A stretch of DNA of 64,000 bases from Geodermatophilaceae bacterium URHB0062 (GCA_000620185.1 KK211088.1:202498-266497), one strand, 5' to 3'. Numbered from the stretch's first letter, positions 17,148 through 25,642 are shown. The notes: generated by a model from the letters alone, not told the origin. Numbers and translations: made by a program.

Positions 17148-17285
17148 ATGACGCCGTCGCTTGTCGTACGGGTGCGCGAACCACTCGACCAGGCGGGAGG
17201 TGCGGCGCGGAACGCGCGTGTGGACGCCGTTCCCTGGCCGACCGGCCGCGGACGATGCGGTCGCGGAAACGGGCTCATGTCGTGA
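17148..17285 (+). CDS. 45-codon leader ORF overlapping the sulfotransferase start
   Basis: ATG 17148 is preceded at 7 bases by GGGAGGA (17134-17140), the best ribosome binding site in this stretch. The frame encodes a 45-residue Arg/Gly-rich peptide (starting MTPSLVVRVREPL) and stops at TGA 17283-17285. That stop overlaps GTG 17282 of the sulfotransferase as GTGA. The sulfotransferase start has no Shine-Dalgarno of its own, so translational coupling is likely. The peptide has no recognisable domain and may matter only as a translated leader. Confidence 0.45.
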   Translation: MTPSLVVRVREPLDQAGGAARNARVDAVPWPTGRGRCGRGNGLMS

Positions 17286-18214
17286 CCCCGCCCGAGGACA
17301 CCCGGCCCCTGCCCAACCTGCTGATCGCCGGAGTGGCGAAGGCCGCGACGACATCACTGTTCCGCTACCTGGGTCAGCACCCCGACGTCTATCCCGCTCC
17401 GAAGAAGGAACTGCGGTACTTCACCACCCTGCGGTACGGCGAGCCACTGCCACCCCTGGCGGACTACGCCCGGAACTTCGCCCACAGCGACGGCGCGCGG
17501 TATCGGATGGAGGCGACGCCCGGCTACTACGCGGGTGGATGCACGGTGGCCGAGGCCGTCGACCGGTTGCTGCCCGACGTCCGCGTCATCGTCAGTCTCC
17601 GTGACCCGGTCCAGCGCTGCTGGTCCTGGTACCAGTTCGTGCGCAGCACGGCCAGGATCCCGAAGGAGATGGCCTTCGCCGAGTACGTCGACCGGTGCAT
17701 GCGGCTCCACGACGAGGGAACCGACGGACAGCGGGTGAACCAGCAGTTCTGGGGGGTGGGCGGCGGTTGCTACGACCTCTGGCTGGATCCGTGGCTCGAG
17801 GTCCTCGGCCACCGGTTCCGCATCGAGTTCTTCGAGGACGTCGTCCGCGACTCCCCGGGGGTGGTGAAGGGGCTCTGCGACTGGCTGGAGATCGACTCCG
17901 CGGTCTGCGCCGGTTTCGCGTACGCCGTCGAGAACAAGACCGTGCAGTACAAGAACAAGCCGCTGCAGAAGGCCGCGCTGTCGGTCAACCGGAACAGCGA
18001 GGCGTTCTTCGCCGCGCACCCCGGGGTGAAGCGGGCCCTCCGCAGCGCCTACTACCGGGTCAACAGCGAGAAGAACCGGGACCGGATGGACCCCGCCGTC
18101 CGCGAGCGGCTGGTCGAGTTCTACACGCCGCACAACGAGCGACTGGCCGCGAAACTGGCCGACGCGAACCGGATGGACTGCCCGGACTGGCTGAGCGCTT
18201 ATCGCCGGGTGTGA
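17282..18214 (+). CDS. Sulfotransferase family protein (first of six)
   Basis: The 310-residue protein starts near PNLLIAGVAKAATTSLFRYL, the 5'-phosphosulfate-binding loop of PAPS-dependent sulfotransferases (usual GxPKxGTTSL; here AKAATTSL). The 3'-phosphate-binding motif is VIVSLRDPVQRCWSWY. It should transfer sulfate from PAPS to a sugar hydroxyl in the cytoplasm. GTG 17282 is chosen for the GTGA overlap with the leader ORF; ATG 17255 in the same frame is the alternative. A strong hairpin follows the stop. Confidence 0.85.
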   Translation: MTPPEDTRPLPNLLIAGVAKAATTSLFRYLGQHPDVYPAPKKELRYFTTLRYGEPLPPLADYARNFAHSDGARYRMEATPGYYAGGCTVAEAVDRLLPDVRVIVSLRDPVQRCWSWYQFVRSTARIPKEMAFAEYVDRCMRLHDEGTDGQRVNQQFWGVGGGCYDLWLDPWLEVLGHRFRIEFFEDVVRDSPGVVKGLCDWLEIDSAVCAGFAYAVENKTVQYKNKPLQKAALSVNRNSEAFFAAHPGVKRALRSAYYRVNSEKNRDRMDPAVRERLVEFYTPHNERLAAKLADANRMDCPDWLSAYRRV

Positions 18215-18249
18215 GGTGGCGCGCGTCAGGACCCGACGTGCGCCACCTC
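18213..18249 (+). terminator. Hairpin terminator after the sulfotransferase
   Basis: Arms 18213-18227 and 18235-18249 pair over 15 bp with one mismatch and a 7-base loop, starting inside the stop codon. There is no U-tract. The right arm resembles a stretch at 16953-16968 at the 3' end of the beta-helix gene. Confidence 0.5.
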
Positions 18250-18334
18250 ACCGCGAACACGGGCCGCCGGCTCGGGGGTCGGCACGCCTCGGCGCCCGCC
18301 CCCTGAGCCGGAGGGCGGGCGCCGAGAGACCGAG

Positions 18335-18595
18335 CTACGCGCCCGGGCGCGGAGGCAGCAGGGGCTCGTGCGGGCCGGGCCGGTTCCAGCTGCAGGTGAA
18401 CTCGCCACGGACGTAGTACTCCTGGCCGTCCGGGCCTTCGACGGCAACATGCTGCACACGGCCCGCGCCGCCGCAGCGGCAGAGCACCACCCGGTCGGCG
18501 TCGCGCCGTACCCGGTCCAGAACCACGGAGTCGCCGGTCACGAGCGCAGCTTCGCGCTCAGGATGCGCGCGAAGCAAGCGGGCGAAGATGAACAT
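18335..18595 (-). CDS. Small protein of unknown function
   Basis: The 86-residue product starts MFIFARLLRAHPEREAALV and contains VVLCRCGGAGR followed by GQEYYVRGEFTCSW. The three cysteines could hold a metal or disulfide. Third positions are GC-rich as in neighbouring genes, which supports coding. I do not recognise the family. The start is uncertain because no clear ribosome binding site precedes ATG 18595. It is convergent to the sulfotransferase and divergent from the propeller gene. Confidence 0.5.
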   Translation of the reverse strand: MFIFARLLRAHPEREAALVTGDSVVLDRVRRDADRVVLCRCGGAGRVQHVAVEGPDGQEYYVRGEFTCSWNRPGPHEPLLPPRPGA

Positions 18596-18762
18596 TGGGA
18601 GAACACCCGCGCGAGCATGTCGACCCTGACGTTCGGCTCCCGACCTGGCCCAGCCGGGCGGGAAGTGCCGTCGAGATGGACGGAGAGCCACCGGCCGCAA
18701 GCGCAACGTGACAGGCCGTGAACCGTCACAAAATTTCGCCCGATGCGACAGCGGCAGCTCTG

Positions 18763-18852
18763 TTGTATGTGAGTCGGCGTACATACCCTCTGCCGGACGT
18801 CGGCCGCCCCGGTACGGGCACGGCCGCATTCATAACGGGGAGCGCAACGGGG
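18763..18852 (+). promoter_or_regulatory. Promoter and leader of the secreted propeller gene
   Basis: TTGTAT (18763-18768) and TACCCT (18784-18789) make a plausible -35/-10 pair. GTATGT and ACATAC form an inverted repeat with a 10-base spacer between and over them. The leader carries ACGGGGA (18835-18841) and ACGGGG (18847-18852) before ATG 18861. The upstream 265-base gap is less GC-rich than average and shows no ORF of note. Confidence 0.4.
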
Positions 18853-18860
18853 TGGCAGAC

Positions 18861-20987
18861 ATGGGCGTACGGATTCGACCTGCCGATGCCAGGGGTTCGG
18901 CACGCGGGTTCCGGCGAGGCAGACTGCGGGCGGCCTTCGTGATCGTGGCGACCGCGGCCACCGTGGTCGGCCTGGCGCCGGCTGCGTCGGCGGCCTACGG
19001 CCCCGAACCGGTCGGCCCCTCCTGGGTGCCGAACGGCGGGGTCCACGCGGTGGCGGTCGACGCCGCGGCCGGTCGCGTCTACGTCGGCGGGGCGTTCACC
19101 GGAAACGTGGCGGCGCTGGACGCCGCCACCGGCCGCCTCCTGTGGAACGGCAACGCTGACGGCGACGTCCGCGCCCTCGCGCTGGGGCCCAACGGCACCC
19201 TGCTGGTGGGCGGCGCGTTCACGACGGTCGGTGGCGCAACGCACCGCAAGATCGCCGCGGTCAACGCCGCCACCGGCGTCGTGAACAACACGTTCAAGGG
19301 CACCGTCGGAGGCACCGTCCGCGACATCGTCGTGGCCGGCGGCAACGCGTACTTCGCCGGCGCGTTCACCAACCACGGCGGCATGACGCAGCAGGGCCTC
19401 GGCGCCGTCAACGCCACGACCGGCGCCAACGTCACGTCCTTCACGACGTCGGCCAACGGCAACGTCTACGCGCTGGGCACCGACGGTTCCCGGTTGTTCG
19501 TGGGCGGCCAGTTCACCGCCCTCGGCGGCCTGGCCCGCCACCAGCTCGGGTCCATCACGCTGTCGACCAACACCGTCGACGCGTGGGCTCCCATCCAGCC
19601 CTGCTCCGGTTGCAACGTGATCTGGGACCTGGCCCTGGACAACGCCAGGAACCGCGTCTACACGGTGGGACGCAACTCCGGAACGCTGTTCACCGCCGAC
19701 AAGACGACCGGTGCGACCGTCTTCAAGAACGTGGGCTCCGTCAACGGCGACAGTCAGGCGGTGACGCTCGCACCCAACGGCCGCGTCTACGTCGGCGGCC
19801 ACTTCGTCACGATCCAGGGACAGACCCGGATGCTGGTGGCCGAGTTCGACGTGAGTGGCAAGACGCCGGTACTAGGACCCTTCTCCGCCAAGTTCGTGAC
19901 CAGCTACCCCGGCGTCTGGGCACTGGCCAGCACCGGCAGCCGCCTCTACGCCGGCGGCGACTTCACCCAGGCCGGTTCGCTGAAGAAGTTCCCGTACTTC
20001 GCGATGTTCGGCGACGCCTCGGTCGACGCCACCGCACCGACGGCCGCGCTCAGCCCGGCCAACGGCGCCACGAACGTCGCCGCGGCGACGAACGTGACCG
20101 CGACGTTCAGCGAGCCGGTCCAGGGCGTCGACGGCAGCAGCTTCACGCTGCGGCAGTCCGGTGCGGCCGCCGACGTGTCCGCCGTCGTCAGCTACAACGC
20201 CACCACACGGGTCGCGACCCTCGACCCGGGGGCAGACCTGACGGCGGGGGCGACGTACACGGCGACGCTGGGCTCGGCGATCCGGGACGCCGCGGGCAAT
20301 CCGCTCGCCCCGACGAGCTCGACCTTCACGATCACTCCCCCACCCGACACCACGGCGCCGACGGTGGCGGGTACGGACCCGGCGAACGGTTCGACCACGG
20401 CGCCGCTGACCACGAACGTGACGGCGACGTTCAGCGAGCCGGTGACGGGCATCAGCGGGACGAACTTCACGCTGACCGACTCCACGGGGAGTGCGGTGGC
20501 CGCCACGGTGCGCCAGGGCACGGGTAACGCGTGGATCCTCGACCCGACGGCGGATCTGGCAGCGGGTACCCAGTACACCGCGAGGCTGGGCAGCGGCATC
20601 GTGGACGGCTCCGGTAACGCCTTCGCCGGCGGATACAGCTGGAGCTTCGCTACTCCCGTCACCGCCGACACGACGGCGCCGACGTGGACGGGCCGCATCC
20701 CGTCGAAGGACGGCGCCACGGCGGTCAGCGCCACGGCCAACGTGACCGTCGCCTTCGACGAGGAGGTGAAGAACGTCACGACGCAGACCTTCACCCTGGT
20801 GGTGACGGGCACGACCACGCTCGTCCCCGCGACCGTGACGTTCAGCACGACGAGCGGGCGGTGGGTGCTGAACCCGGACTCGACGCTGCTGGCGAACACG
20901 CAGTACACGGCAACGGTCACCAGCGGGGTCACGGACCTCGCCGGTAACCCCTTCGCCGGTATGACGTGGAGTTTCACGACCGCCTGA
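18861..20987 (+). CDS. Secreted beta-propeller protein with three Ig-like (Big_5) domains
   Basis: The 708-residue protein has a Sec signal (VIVATAATVVGLAPAASA). A propeller of repeated GG-x-F-T blades follows (VYVGGAFTG, LLVGGAFTTVGG, LFVGGQFTALGG, LYAGGDFTQAG), like delta-60/DUF5122 repeats. Three domains of about 100 residues each then begin DATAPTAALSPANGAT, DTTAPTVAGTDPANGS and DTTAPTWTGRIPSKDG, matching bacterial SbsA-type Ig-like modules. It is probably an extracellular binding or matrix protein for the polymer. ATG 18861 is chosen; GTG 18852 is an alternative. It ends before a very strong terminator. Confidence 0.8.
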   Translation: MGVRIRPADARGSARGFRRGRLRAAFVIVATAATVVGLAPAASAAYGPEPVGPSWVPNGGVHAVAVDAAAGRVYVGGAFTGNVAALDAATGRLLWNGNADGDVRALALGPNGTLLVGGAFTTVGGATHRKIAAVNAATGVVNNTFKGTVGGTVRDIVVAGGNAYFAGAFTNHGGMTQQGLGAVNATTGANVTSFTTSANGNVYALGTDGSRLFVGGQFTALGGLARHQLGSITLSTNTVDAWAPIQPCSGCNVIWDLALDNARNRVYTVGRNSGTLFTADKTTGATVFKNVGSVNGDSQAVTLAPNGRVYVGGHFVTIQGQTRMLVAEFDVSGKTPVLGPFSAKFVTSYPGVWALASTGSRLYAGGDFTQAGSLKKFPYFAMFGDASVDATAPTAALSPANGATNVAAATNVTATFSEPVQGVDGSSFTLRQSGAAADVSAVVSYNATTRVATLDPGADLTAGATYTATLGSAIRDAAGNPLAPTSSTFTITPPPDTTAPTVAGTDPANGSTTAPLTTNVTATFSEPVTGISGTNFTLTDSTGSAVAATVRQGTGNAWILDPTADLAAGTQYTARLGSGIVDGSGNAFAGGYSWSFATPVTADTTAPTWTGRIPSKDGATAVSATANVTVAFDEEVKNVTTQTFTLVVTGTTTLVPATVTFSTTSGRWVLNPDSTLLANTQYTATVTSGVTDLAGNPFAGMTWSFTTA
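20088..20443 (+). repeat. Near-identical 32-bp direct repeats in the Ig-like domains
   Basis: The stretch 20088-20119 recurs at 20412-20443 with one mismatch. Both encode the TNVTATFSEPV strand at the start of an Ig-like domain. The third domain has diverged (ANVTVAFDEEV). Recent internal duplication of a domain is the simplest reading. Confidence 0.6.
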
Positions 20988-21008
20988 CAGCGGGCTCCGG
21001 CTCCCTCC

Positions 21009-21056
21009 GGAACGGCCTCTCCCTCGAGCTCACGGGCTCGAGGGAGAGGCCGTTCC
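21009..21056. terminator. 21-bp perfect hairpin terminator
   Basis: Arms 21009-21029 and 21036-21056 are perfectly complementary with a 6-base loop, 22 bases after the propeller stop. The stability is exceptional. It probably ends transcription from the plus strand and may also block read-through from the minus strand. Confidence 0.7.
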
Positions 21057-21240
21057 CCGTGTCGGGGCAGGGCTCGGGCGAGGGGCCGGCCCGGAACCTG
21101 CGCCCATGACGGCCGCACCGGGTGAGGCCTGACCGCGCCTGCTCCCGAACGGCTCGTCGGGTCACCGAGGAGGTTCCGCGCTGCGACCGGCGCGGCGGTC
21201 ACCACCCGGCCCTGTAGCTCCCGCAGGAGGACGGATGACA

Positions 21241-21281
21241 CAGGACCGCCGCCCGCCCCGGAGGAGCGAGCGGCGGTCCTG
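21241..21281 (-). terminator. Hairpin terminator of the minus-strand secreted gene
   Basis: CAGGACCGCCGC (21241-21252) pairs perfectly with GCGGCGGTCCTG (21270-21281) over 12 bp, 18 bases beyond the stop of the gene at 21300-22655. With the hairpin at 21009 it fills most of the 312-base gap between convergent genes; nothing else is seen there. Confidence 0.55.
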
Positions 21282-21299
21282 GTCGCACGTGGGGTGCGG

Positions 21300-22655
21300 T
21301 CAGCCCTTCCAGCCGCGAGGAAGCACCTCGAAGTCGGCCCAGCTGATCTTGCCCTTGAGGGCGTCGGTGGTGAGGTTCGTCCCGGTGTAGGCCGATGGCT
21401 GCGAGGCCTTGATCTGCGTGCTCGAGCCGCTGTTGTCACCGATGTAGGCGCCGTTCTCCTGCAGGGTGCGGGCGACGGCGAGCGCGGCCCCGGTGAGCCC
21501 GCGTGCCGCGAGGTCGATGTCGGGACGGATCCGGATGCGCTCGCCCTCGGCGCCCCACCCGGACTGGCCGTTCTCCGCGCCGGTCATCGGGGAGGCGACG
21601 CCGTCGGCCGAGTTGGTCTCCACGAAGAACAGGTGCAGCACGTGGCCCAGTCCGGTGCCCTTGGCGATGGCCTGGTCGAGCAGGTCACGGCGGATGACCA
21701 TGGCGTCAGGGATGCGGCCGCGGCTGGTGAAGTTGCGCTTGTCGTTGCTGGCGGGGTTGCGCCCGTCGAGCCCGTTGGACCCGTGCCACATGATGCCGGC
21801 ACTGGACACGGTGATGGTGCGGGTGGCCTTGTTGGGCACGGCGTCGGCGAACTGGGCCGTGTACCCGAAGACCGGGTCCACCATGACACCGGGCCGGTCC
21901 TGGGTGCCGGTCGGGAAGGTGTCCGCCACCGAATCGGCCATGTGGAAGCCCTGGGTCCGCAGGATGGCCAGGTGCGGGTCGCTCGTGGCGCCGCCGGCCA
22001 GTCGCCACACGGGGTCGGTGGCCGTGCCGACGTGGTAGCTCATGGCCCAGTCCGGGTTCATGTTGATCTTGGGCCAGGTGATGCCCGCCTGGTCGGGGTG
22101 GCTGGCCATGAACGCGTGGAACGAGGCGGTGCGGGCCGCGTCGACCGGGGCGTTGGTCACCCGGGAGCGGAAGAAGGAGTCGGCCGAGTACACGAGGCCG
22201 GCAGTTCCACCCGCCTGCGCCGTCGACCCGGTGGAGCCGTTCGTCGTGGAGCCGCTCGTGCTCGTCGAAGCGGTCGGCGCCGTCGTGGAACCGGTCGGCG
22301 CGGTCGCGGTGGTCGAGGGGGACGCCGCGCTGGTGCTGGCCGGGGCGGCAGCGTTGGCCTGCCGGGCGGCGCGGGCGGCCGCCCGCGCCTTCCGCTGCTT
22401 CCACGTGAGGTGATGGCCGGCGTCGGAGAGGGCATCGCCGCTGGCGACCGACTGGCTGGTGCCCGTGGGCGCGCCCGACATGACCGCGACGGCCAGCAGC
22501 AGCGCCGCCGTCAGGGCGGTGAGCGCCACGGAGAGGGGGAGGCCGAGCCGACAGCGCCGGGAGTCGCCGCGGCGCGTAGCGGCGCGGTGCGTGGCGTGGG
22601 AGGAGGCCTGCGCAGAGTGCCGGCCGCGGGAAGAGGAGGGAGTGTGGTTGTGCAC
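21300..22655 (-). CDS. Secreted protein of unknown family, paralogous to the lipoprotein at 23632
   Basis: The 451-residue protein has a basic N-terminus and an uncleaved-type signal/anchor (PLSVALTALTAALLLAVAV). A Lys/Arg/Ala-rich helix and a long Ser/Thr linker (about residues 105-150) follow, then a globular domain. The C-terminal block (IRIRPDIDLAARGL, ALAVARTLQENGAYIGDNSG, FEVLPRGW) aligns with the lipoprotein encoded at 23632-24669. I do not recognise the fold, and no catalytic motif is evident. Such a pair inside a polysaccharide locus suggests polymer binding, cleavage or modification outside the cell. GTG 22655 has its own promoter. Confidence 0.7.
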   Translation of the reverse strand: MHNHTPSSSRGRHSAQASSHATHRAATRRGDSRRCRLGLPLSVALTALTAALLLAVAVMSGAPTGTSQSVASGDALSDAGHHLTWKQRKARAAARAARQANAAAPASTSAASPSTTATAPTGSTTAPTASTSTSGSTTNGSTGSTAQAGGTAGLVYSADSFFRSRVTNAPVDAARTASFHAFMASHPDQAGITWPKINMNPDWAMSYHVGTATDPVWRLAGGATSDPHLAILRTQGFHMADSVADTFPTGTQDRPGVMVDPVFGYTAQFADAVPNKATRTITVSSAGIMWHGSNGLDGRNPASNDKRNFTSRGRIPDAMVIRRDLLDQAIAKGTGLGHVLHLFFVETNSADGVASPMTGAENGQSGWGAEGERIRIRPDIDLAARGLTGAALAVARTLQENGAYIGDNSGSSTQIKASQPSAYTGTNLTTDALKGKISWADFEVLPRGWKG

Positions 22656-22672
22656 GAGAGCCTCACGTCGAA

Positions 22673-22699
22673 TAACGAATTGTTACCGGACGGAGACTA
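22673..22699 (-). promoter_or_regulatory. Candidate promoter and AT-rich operator-like palindrome
   Basis: On the minus strand TAGTCT (22699-22694) fits a -10 box. Just downstream TAACGAATTGTTA (22673-22685, plus-strand reading) is an imperfect 13-bp palindrome in an otherwise GC-rich region. It lies across the expected start of transcription of the gene at 22655. Confidence 0.35.
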
Positions 22700-22845
22700 G
22701 GCGTAGTTGCACAGTTTCAGCCAGTGCGGTTCGGCACATTTCTTTAGCGCAACGTGTTGACACAGATACTCTGCGCCACTGGCCCCACCCGTCACATCAC
22801 GTCCGGTCACACCGCCTGCCCTCCCCTGCCCCGTGTTTCCGCGGG

Positions 22846-23625
22846 TCAGGACACCGTCACCACCAGGTCCATGTACTGCTCGTAGAGCTCGTCGGCCTCG
22901 CGCAGCCGGGCTGCGGTCCGCGGTCGTTCCAGGAGCGCTCGCAACTCGTCCTTCCGCCGCGAACGCTCCTCCGACGGCCGACCGACGAGGCTCTCGACGA
23001 CCTCGCCGCCGGTCTCCAGCCGGTTCATCTCCTCCACGAGGCCGAACGCGCGTCGCTCGTTCTCCGGAGTCGGCTCGTAGCGCCGGAACGAGGTCCCGAA
23101 GCGCACGTTGACCTGATCCAGCACGGCGCCGAAGTCGCTGGTGACCCGGTCGAACGGTCCCACGACGAACCCGTGCCGGGCCGGCCACGTCGTCCGGTAG
23201 AAGTCCAGGTACTCCACGAGACCGTCGTACGGCGTCAGGGTCGGCCGGCGCACCAGGTAGGAGAGGACGGCCTCCCGCGGACGGCGGATGAGCACGACCG
23301 TCGGAAGCCCGAGCCGGACCGCCCGCAGCACGTGCGGTGCGCCGTGCAGGTGCCGCCCCACGTGCAGGTCCTGCCCGTTGGCGATCTGGAAGGCGGCCAC
23401 GCTGAAGGTGTTGCCCGACCGCAGGAAGCCCTCGATGACGATGGCCGTGTCCGGCCGGGCCAGCGTGGCGTTCTTCTCCGGGCGCAGACGCATGGCGACG
23501 TCCCAGAGGAAGGGCGTGCGGGCCAGGGGGCGGCGGGCGTAGTGACGGACCCGGTCGAGGTCGCGGTACAGGCGGCTCACCTGGTCATTCTCCCGGACAC
23601 CGGCCCCGTCCGGGGCAGTTCGCAT
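22846..23625 (-). CDS. Sulfotransferase family protein
   Basis: The protein of up to 259 residues has a 5'-phosphosulfate loop AIVIEGFLRSGNTFSVAAF and a 3'-phosphate motif VVLIRRPREAVLSYL, so it should be PAPS-dependent. It is shorter and more divergent than the other five sulfotransferases here. ATG 23625 lies 6 bases after the upstream lipoprotein stop; GTG 23580, preceded by GGGAG at 10 bases, is an equally good start. Last gene of the minus-strand unit that begins at 29651. Confidence 0.8.
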   Translation of the reverse strand: MRTAPDGAGVRENDQVSRLYRDLDRVRHYARRPLARTPFLWDVAMRLRPEKNATLARPDTAIVIEGFLRSGNTFSVAAFQIANGQDLHVGRHLHGAPHVLRAVRLGLPTVVLIRRPREAVLSYLVRRPTLTPYDGLVEYLDFYRTTWPARHGFVVGPFDRVTSDFGAVLDQVNVRFGTSFRRYEPTPENERRAFGLVEEMNRLETGGEVVESLVGRPSEERSRRKDELRALLERPRTAARLREADELYEQYMDLVVTVS

Positions 23626-23631
23626 CGCGCC

Positions 23632-24669
23632 TCATCCGGTGGGCCGGTACCCGCCCGGGAGGACGTCCCAGTACTCCGGGGTCAACGGCAGTCCGCAGAG
23701 TGCGTCGGGAGCGAGGTCCCACAGCTCGCCCCGGCCCTCGAGCCGGGTGTCCTCCAGCTTCAGCGCGGTGACCCCTCCCGAGTCGCCGATGTAGAAGCCG
23801 TACTGCTGCAGCGCCCGGGCGATGACCAGCGCCTGCCGGGGCAGGCCGAGGGAGTCCAGGTCGACCGACGGCTTGATCCGGAATCGCAGCCCCTGCGGCG
23901 GCGCCGACGGATCGGAGGAGCTGCCGTCGCTGCCCACCATCGGGAAGACGGAGCGGCGCGACACGTCCGGTCCGGAGGCGACCTTGAGCACGTGCTCGAT
24001 CCGTCCGGCCTTCACCTCGTCGTAGCGGGCCATCATCACCGCGGCGTTGTTGCCCCGGTGACTGCCCTGGTTGCGGTCGTCGGTCGACTGCCCCGTCCGG
24101 ACGTCGAGCCCGTTGGAGTCCAGGTAGGTGACCGTCGCCCCGCTCGCCCGCCATGTGCGACTGTCCGCGTCGTACCCGGCGTCGGTCAGTGCGACGACGT
24201 AGCCCCGGTCGACGTCGAAGACGGTCATCGATCCGTCGTTGTTCTGCGCCGCCAGCGCCCCGTCCGGGATGCGGAGGTCCTGCAGCTCCGGCGGGGCATC
24301 GGCCTTGGTGACGGTGACCCGATAGGTCGGGTCACCGGGCTTCGCCCAGTACACGGGCTGCCCCCACGGGCTGCCGGCCGCGCCGGCCAGCCGGACGCAG
24401 CCCTCCCCCGACTCCTTGGCGGTGCTCATGTAGTGCAGGATGGCCGACGCCTTGGGATTGCTCGGGGCGTCGTCCGGCACCGGGGTGTTCCACCACGAGT
24501 TCGGGGTGAACGCCCGCCAGGGCGCGCCCTGGACGACGGGCGCCGGATTCCAGGGGCGCTCCGGCACCTTCTCGGACTTCTGCACGCAGCCGCTGGCGAT
24601 CAGGCACAGCGCGAGAACGGCGGCCGGTGCCGCGAGACGCCTCCGCCGGCGACCTGACGGAGCGATCAC
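23632..24669 (-). CDS. Lipoprotein of unknown family
   Basis: GTG 24669 is chosen because GGAGGT precedes it. It gives a classic lipoprotein signal: basic RRRRRLA, hydrophobic PAAVLALCLIAS, lipobox ASGC. The mature part begins near FTPNSWWNTPVPDDAP. It continues with TYLDSNGLDVRTGQ, RGNNAAVMMARYDEV and a C-terminal block FRIKPSVDLDSLGL, ALVIARALQQYGFYIGDSGG and WDVLPGGY shared with the protein at 21300-22655. N-terminal WW and NGLD motifs also align. Function unknown; an extracellular enzyme or polymer-binding protein is the likely role. Confidence 0.75.
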   Translation of the reverse strand: MIAPSGRRRRRLAAPAAVLALCLIASGCVQKSEKVPERPWNPAPVVQGAPWRAFTPNSWWNTPVPDDAPSNPKASAILHYMSTAKESGEGCVRLAGAAGSPWGQPVYWAKPGDPTYRVTVTKADAPPELQDLRIPDGALAAQNNDGSMTVFDVDRGYVVALTDAGYDADSRTWRASGATVTYLDSNGLDVRTGQSTDDRNQGSHRGNNAAVMMARYDEVKAGRIEHVLKVASGPDVSRRSVFPMVGSDGSSSDPSAPPQGLRFRIKPSVDLDSLGLPRQALVIARALQQYGFYIGDSGGVTALKLEDTRLEGRGELWDLAPDALCGLPLTPEYWDVLPGGYRPTG

Positions 24670-24748
24670 GGGACCTCCAGCCCGCACGCGGGGGACGGAA
24701 GAGACGTCGCGGGGACGGTTCAACGTCCCCGCCCGGTCGTCGGTTCCC

Positions 24749-25642
24749 TCACTGGCCCGCCGTCGTCCTCGCGCCGTCCCCCACCACCTCGGGGGAGCCG
24801 GCGTAGCGCCACGTCGCGGCGACCGGCCGGCCGAGGAGCGAGTCCAGGCGGAGCACCTCGTCGGCGAAGCCCAGCCGCAGTTCGGCCGCCACGGCCGGGT
24901 CGATGGTGGGGCGGTCCTCGCGGTAGGGCCGGTACAGCGCCTGCCGCACCATGACCGATCGCTTCACGCGCGACCGCAACCGGCGCAGACCCGCCTGCTT
25001 CGCCAGCTTCGACATCGACTTCGCCGCCGTGGCCACCGAGGGGTTGCGGGGCGTGCCGGCGGGCATGCGGCTCTTCAGGTCCGCCGGCGGCAGCTCGAGA
25101 CCCTGGATGCCCAGGAAGGCGAACACCTCGTCCGCGTACGCCTGGGGATCGGTGCGGAGGTCGTCGAAGAGGCTCACGTGCAGCTGCTGCCGGGGGAAGA
25201 GGTCGAGGTAGCGCTGGAGGTGCGTCGCGTACCTGCCTCGGTCGAGGAGCCGGGGGAACTTATCCAGTGCGGCGGTGAACGGGCCGTCGAACTGGCCGTT
25301 CTTGACCAGGTCGAGATAGTCCGAGAACGCCCGGTCGACGGGTTCGCGCAGGCACACCAGCAGGCGCATGTCGGGGTTGAACTCCGCGATCCGCGCCGGG
25401 GCCTCGGGTGAGGACAGGTAAGAGTGGGAGATCTCGCCCACCGCCGTGTGGTCACCCGCAGCACGGAAGTGGTCGAGGTACCACTGCCGTCCCCGGTCGA
25501 AGTGCTGGTCGAAGTAGTACAGGCCCTTGTTCGACCCCAGGCAGACCTCGGGATGGCCGGCCAGAGCGTTGAACAGCCAGGTGGAACCAGCCTTGCTGGT
25601 CCCGATGTAGGCGAACGTGACGGTCGGGCTGGTGGCGGGCAT
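24749..25642 (-). CDS. Sulfotransferase family protein
   Basis: The 297-residue protein begins with TFAYIGTSKAGSTWLFNAL, a canonical PAPS 5'-phosphosulfate loop (SKAGSTW). It carries RLLVCLREPVDRAFSDYL as the 3'-phosphate motif. It resembles bacterial NodH-like and heparan-type sulfotransferases. Cytoplasmic, acting on sugar nucleotide or lipid-linked acceptors. It sits 50 bases downstream of the ATP-grasp gene and 79 bases upstream of the lipoprotein start, so it is probably co-transcribed with the PEP-mutase module. Confidence 0.85.
   Translation of the reverse strand: MPATSPTVTFAYIGTSKAGSTWLFNALAGHPEVCLGSNKGLYYFDQHFDRGRQWYLDHFRAAGDHTAVGEISHSYLSSPEAPARIAEFNPDMRLLVCLREPVDRAFSDYLDLVKNGQFDGPFTAALDKFPRLLDRGRYATHLQRYLDLFPRQQLHVSLFDDLRTDPQAYADEVFAFLGIQGLELPPADLKSRMPAGTPRNPSVATAAKSMSKLAKQAGLRRLRSRVKRSVMVRQALYRPYREDRPTIDPAVAAELRLGFADEVLRLDSLLGRPVAATWRYAGSPEVVGDGARTTAGQ

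Noticed and set aside
22459-24657. 732-codon plus-strand open frame
   Set aside because: It runs opposite two secreted-protein genes and a sulfotransferase with recognisable motifs. Its own product has no domain and a composition typical of antisense frames.
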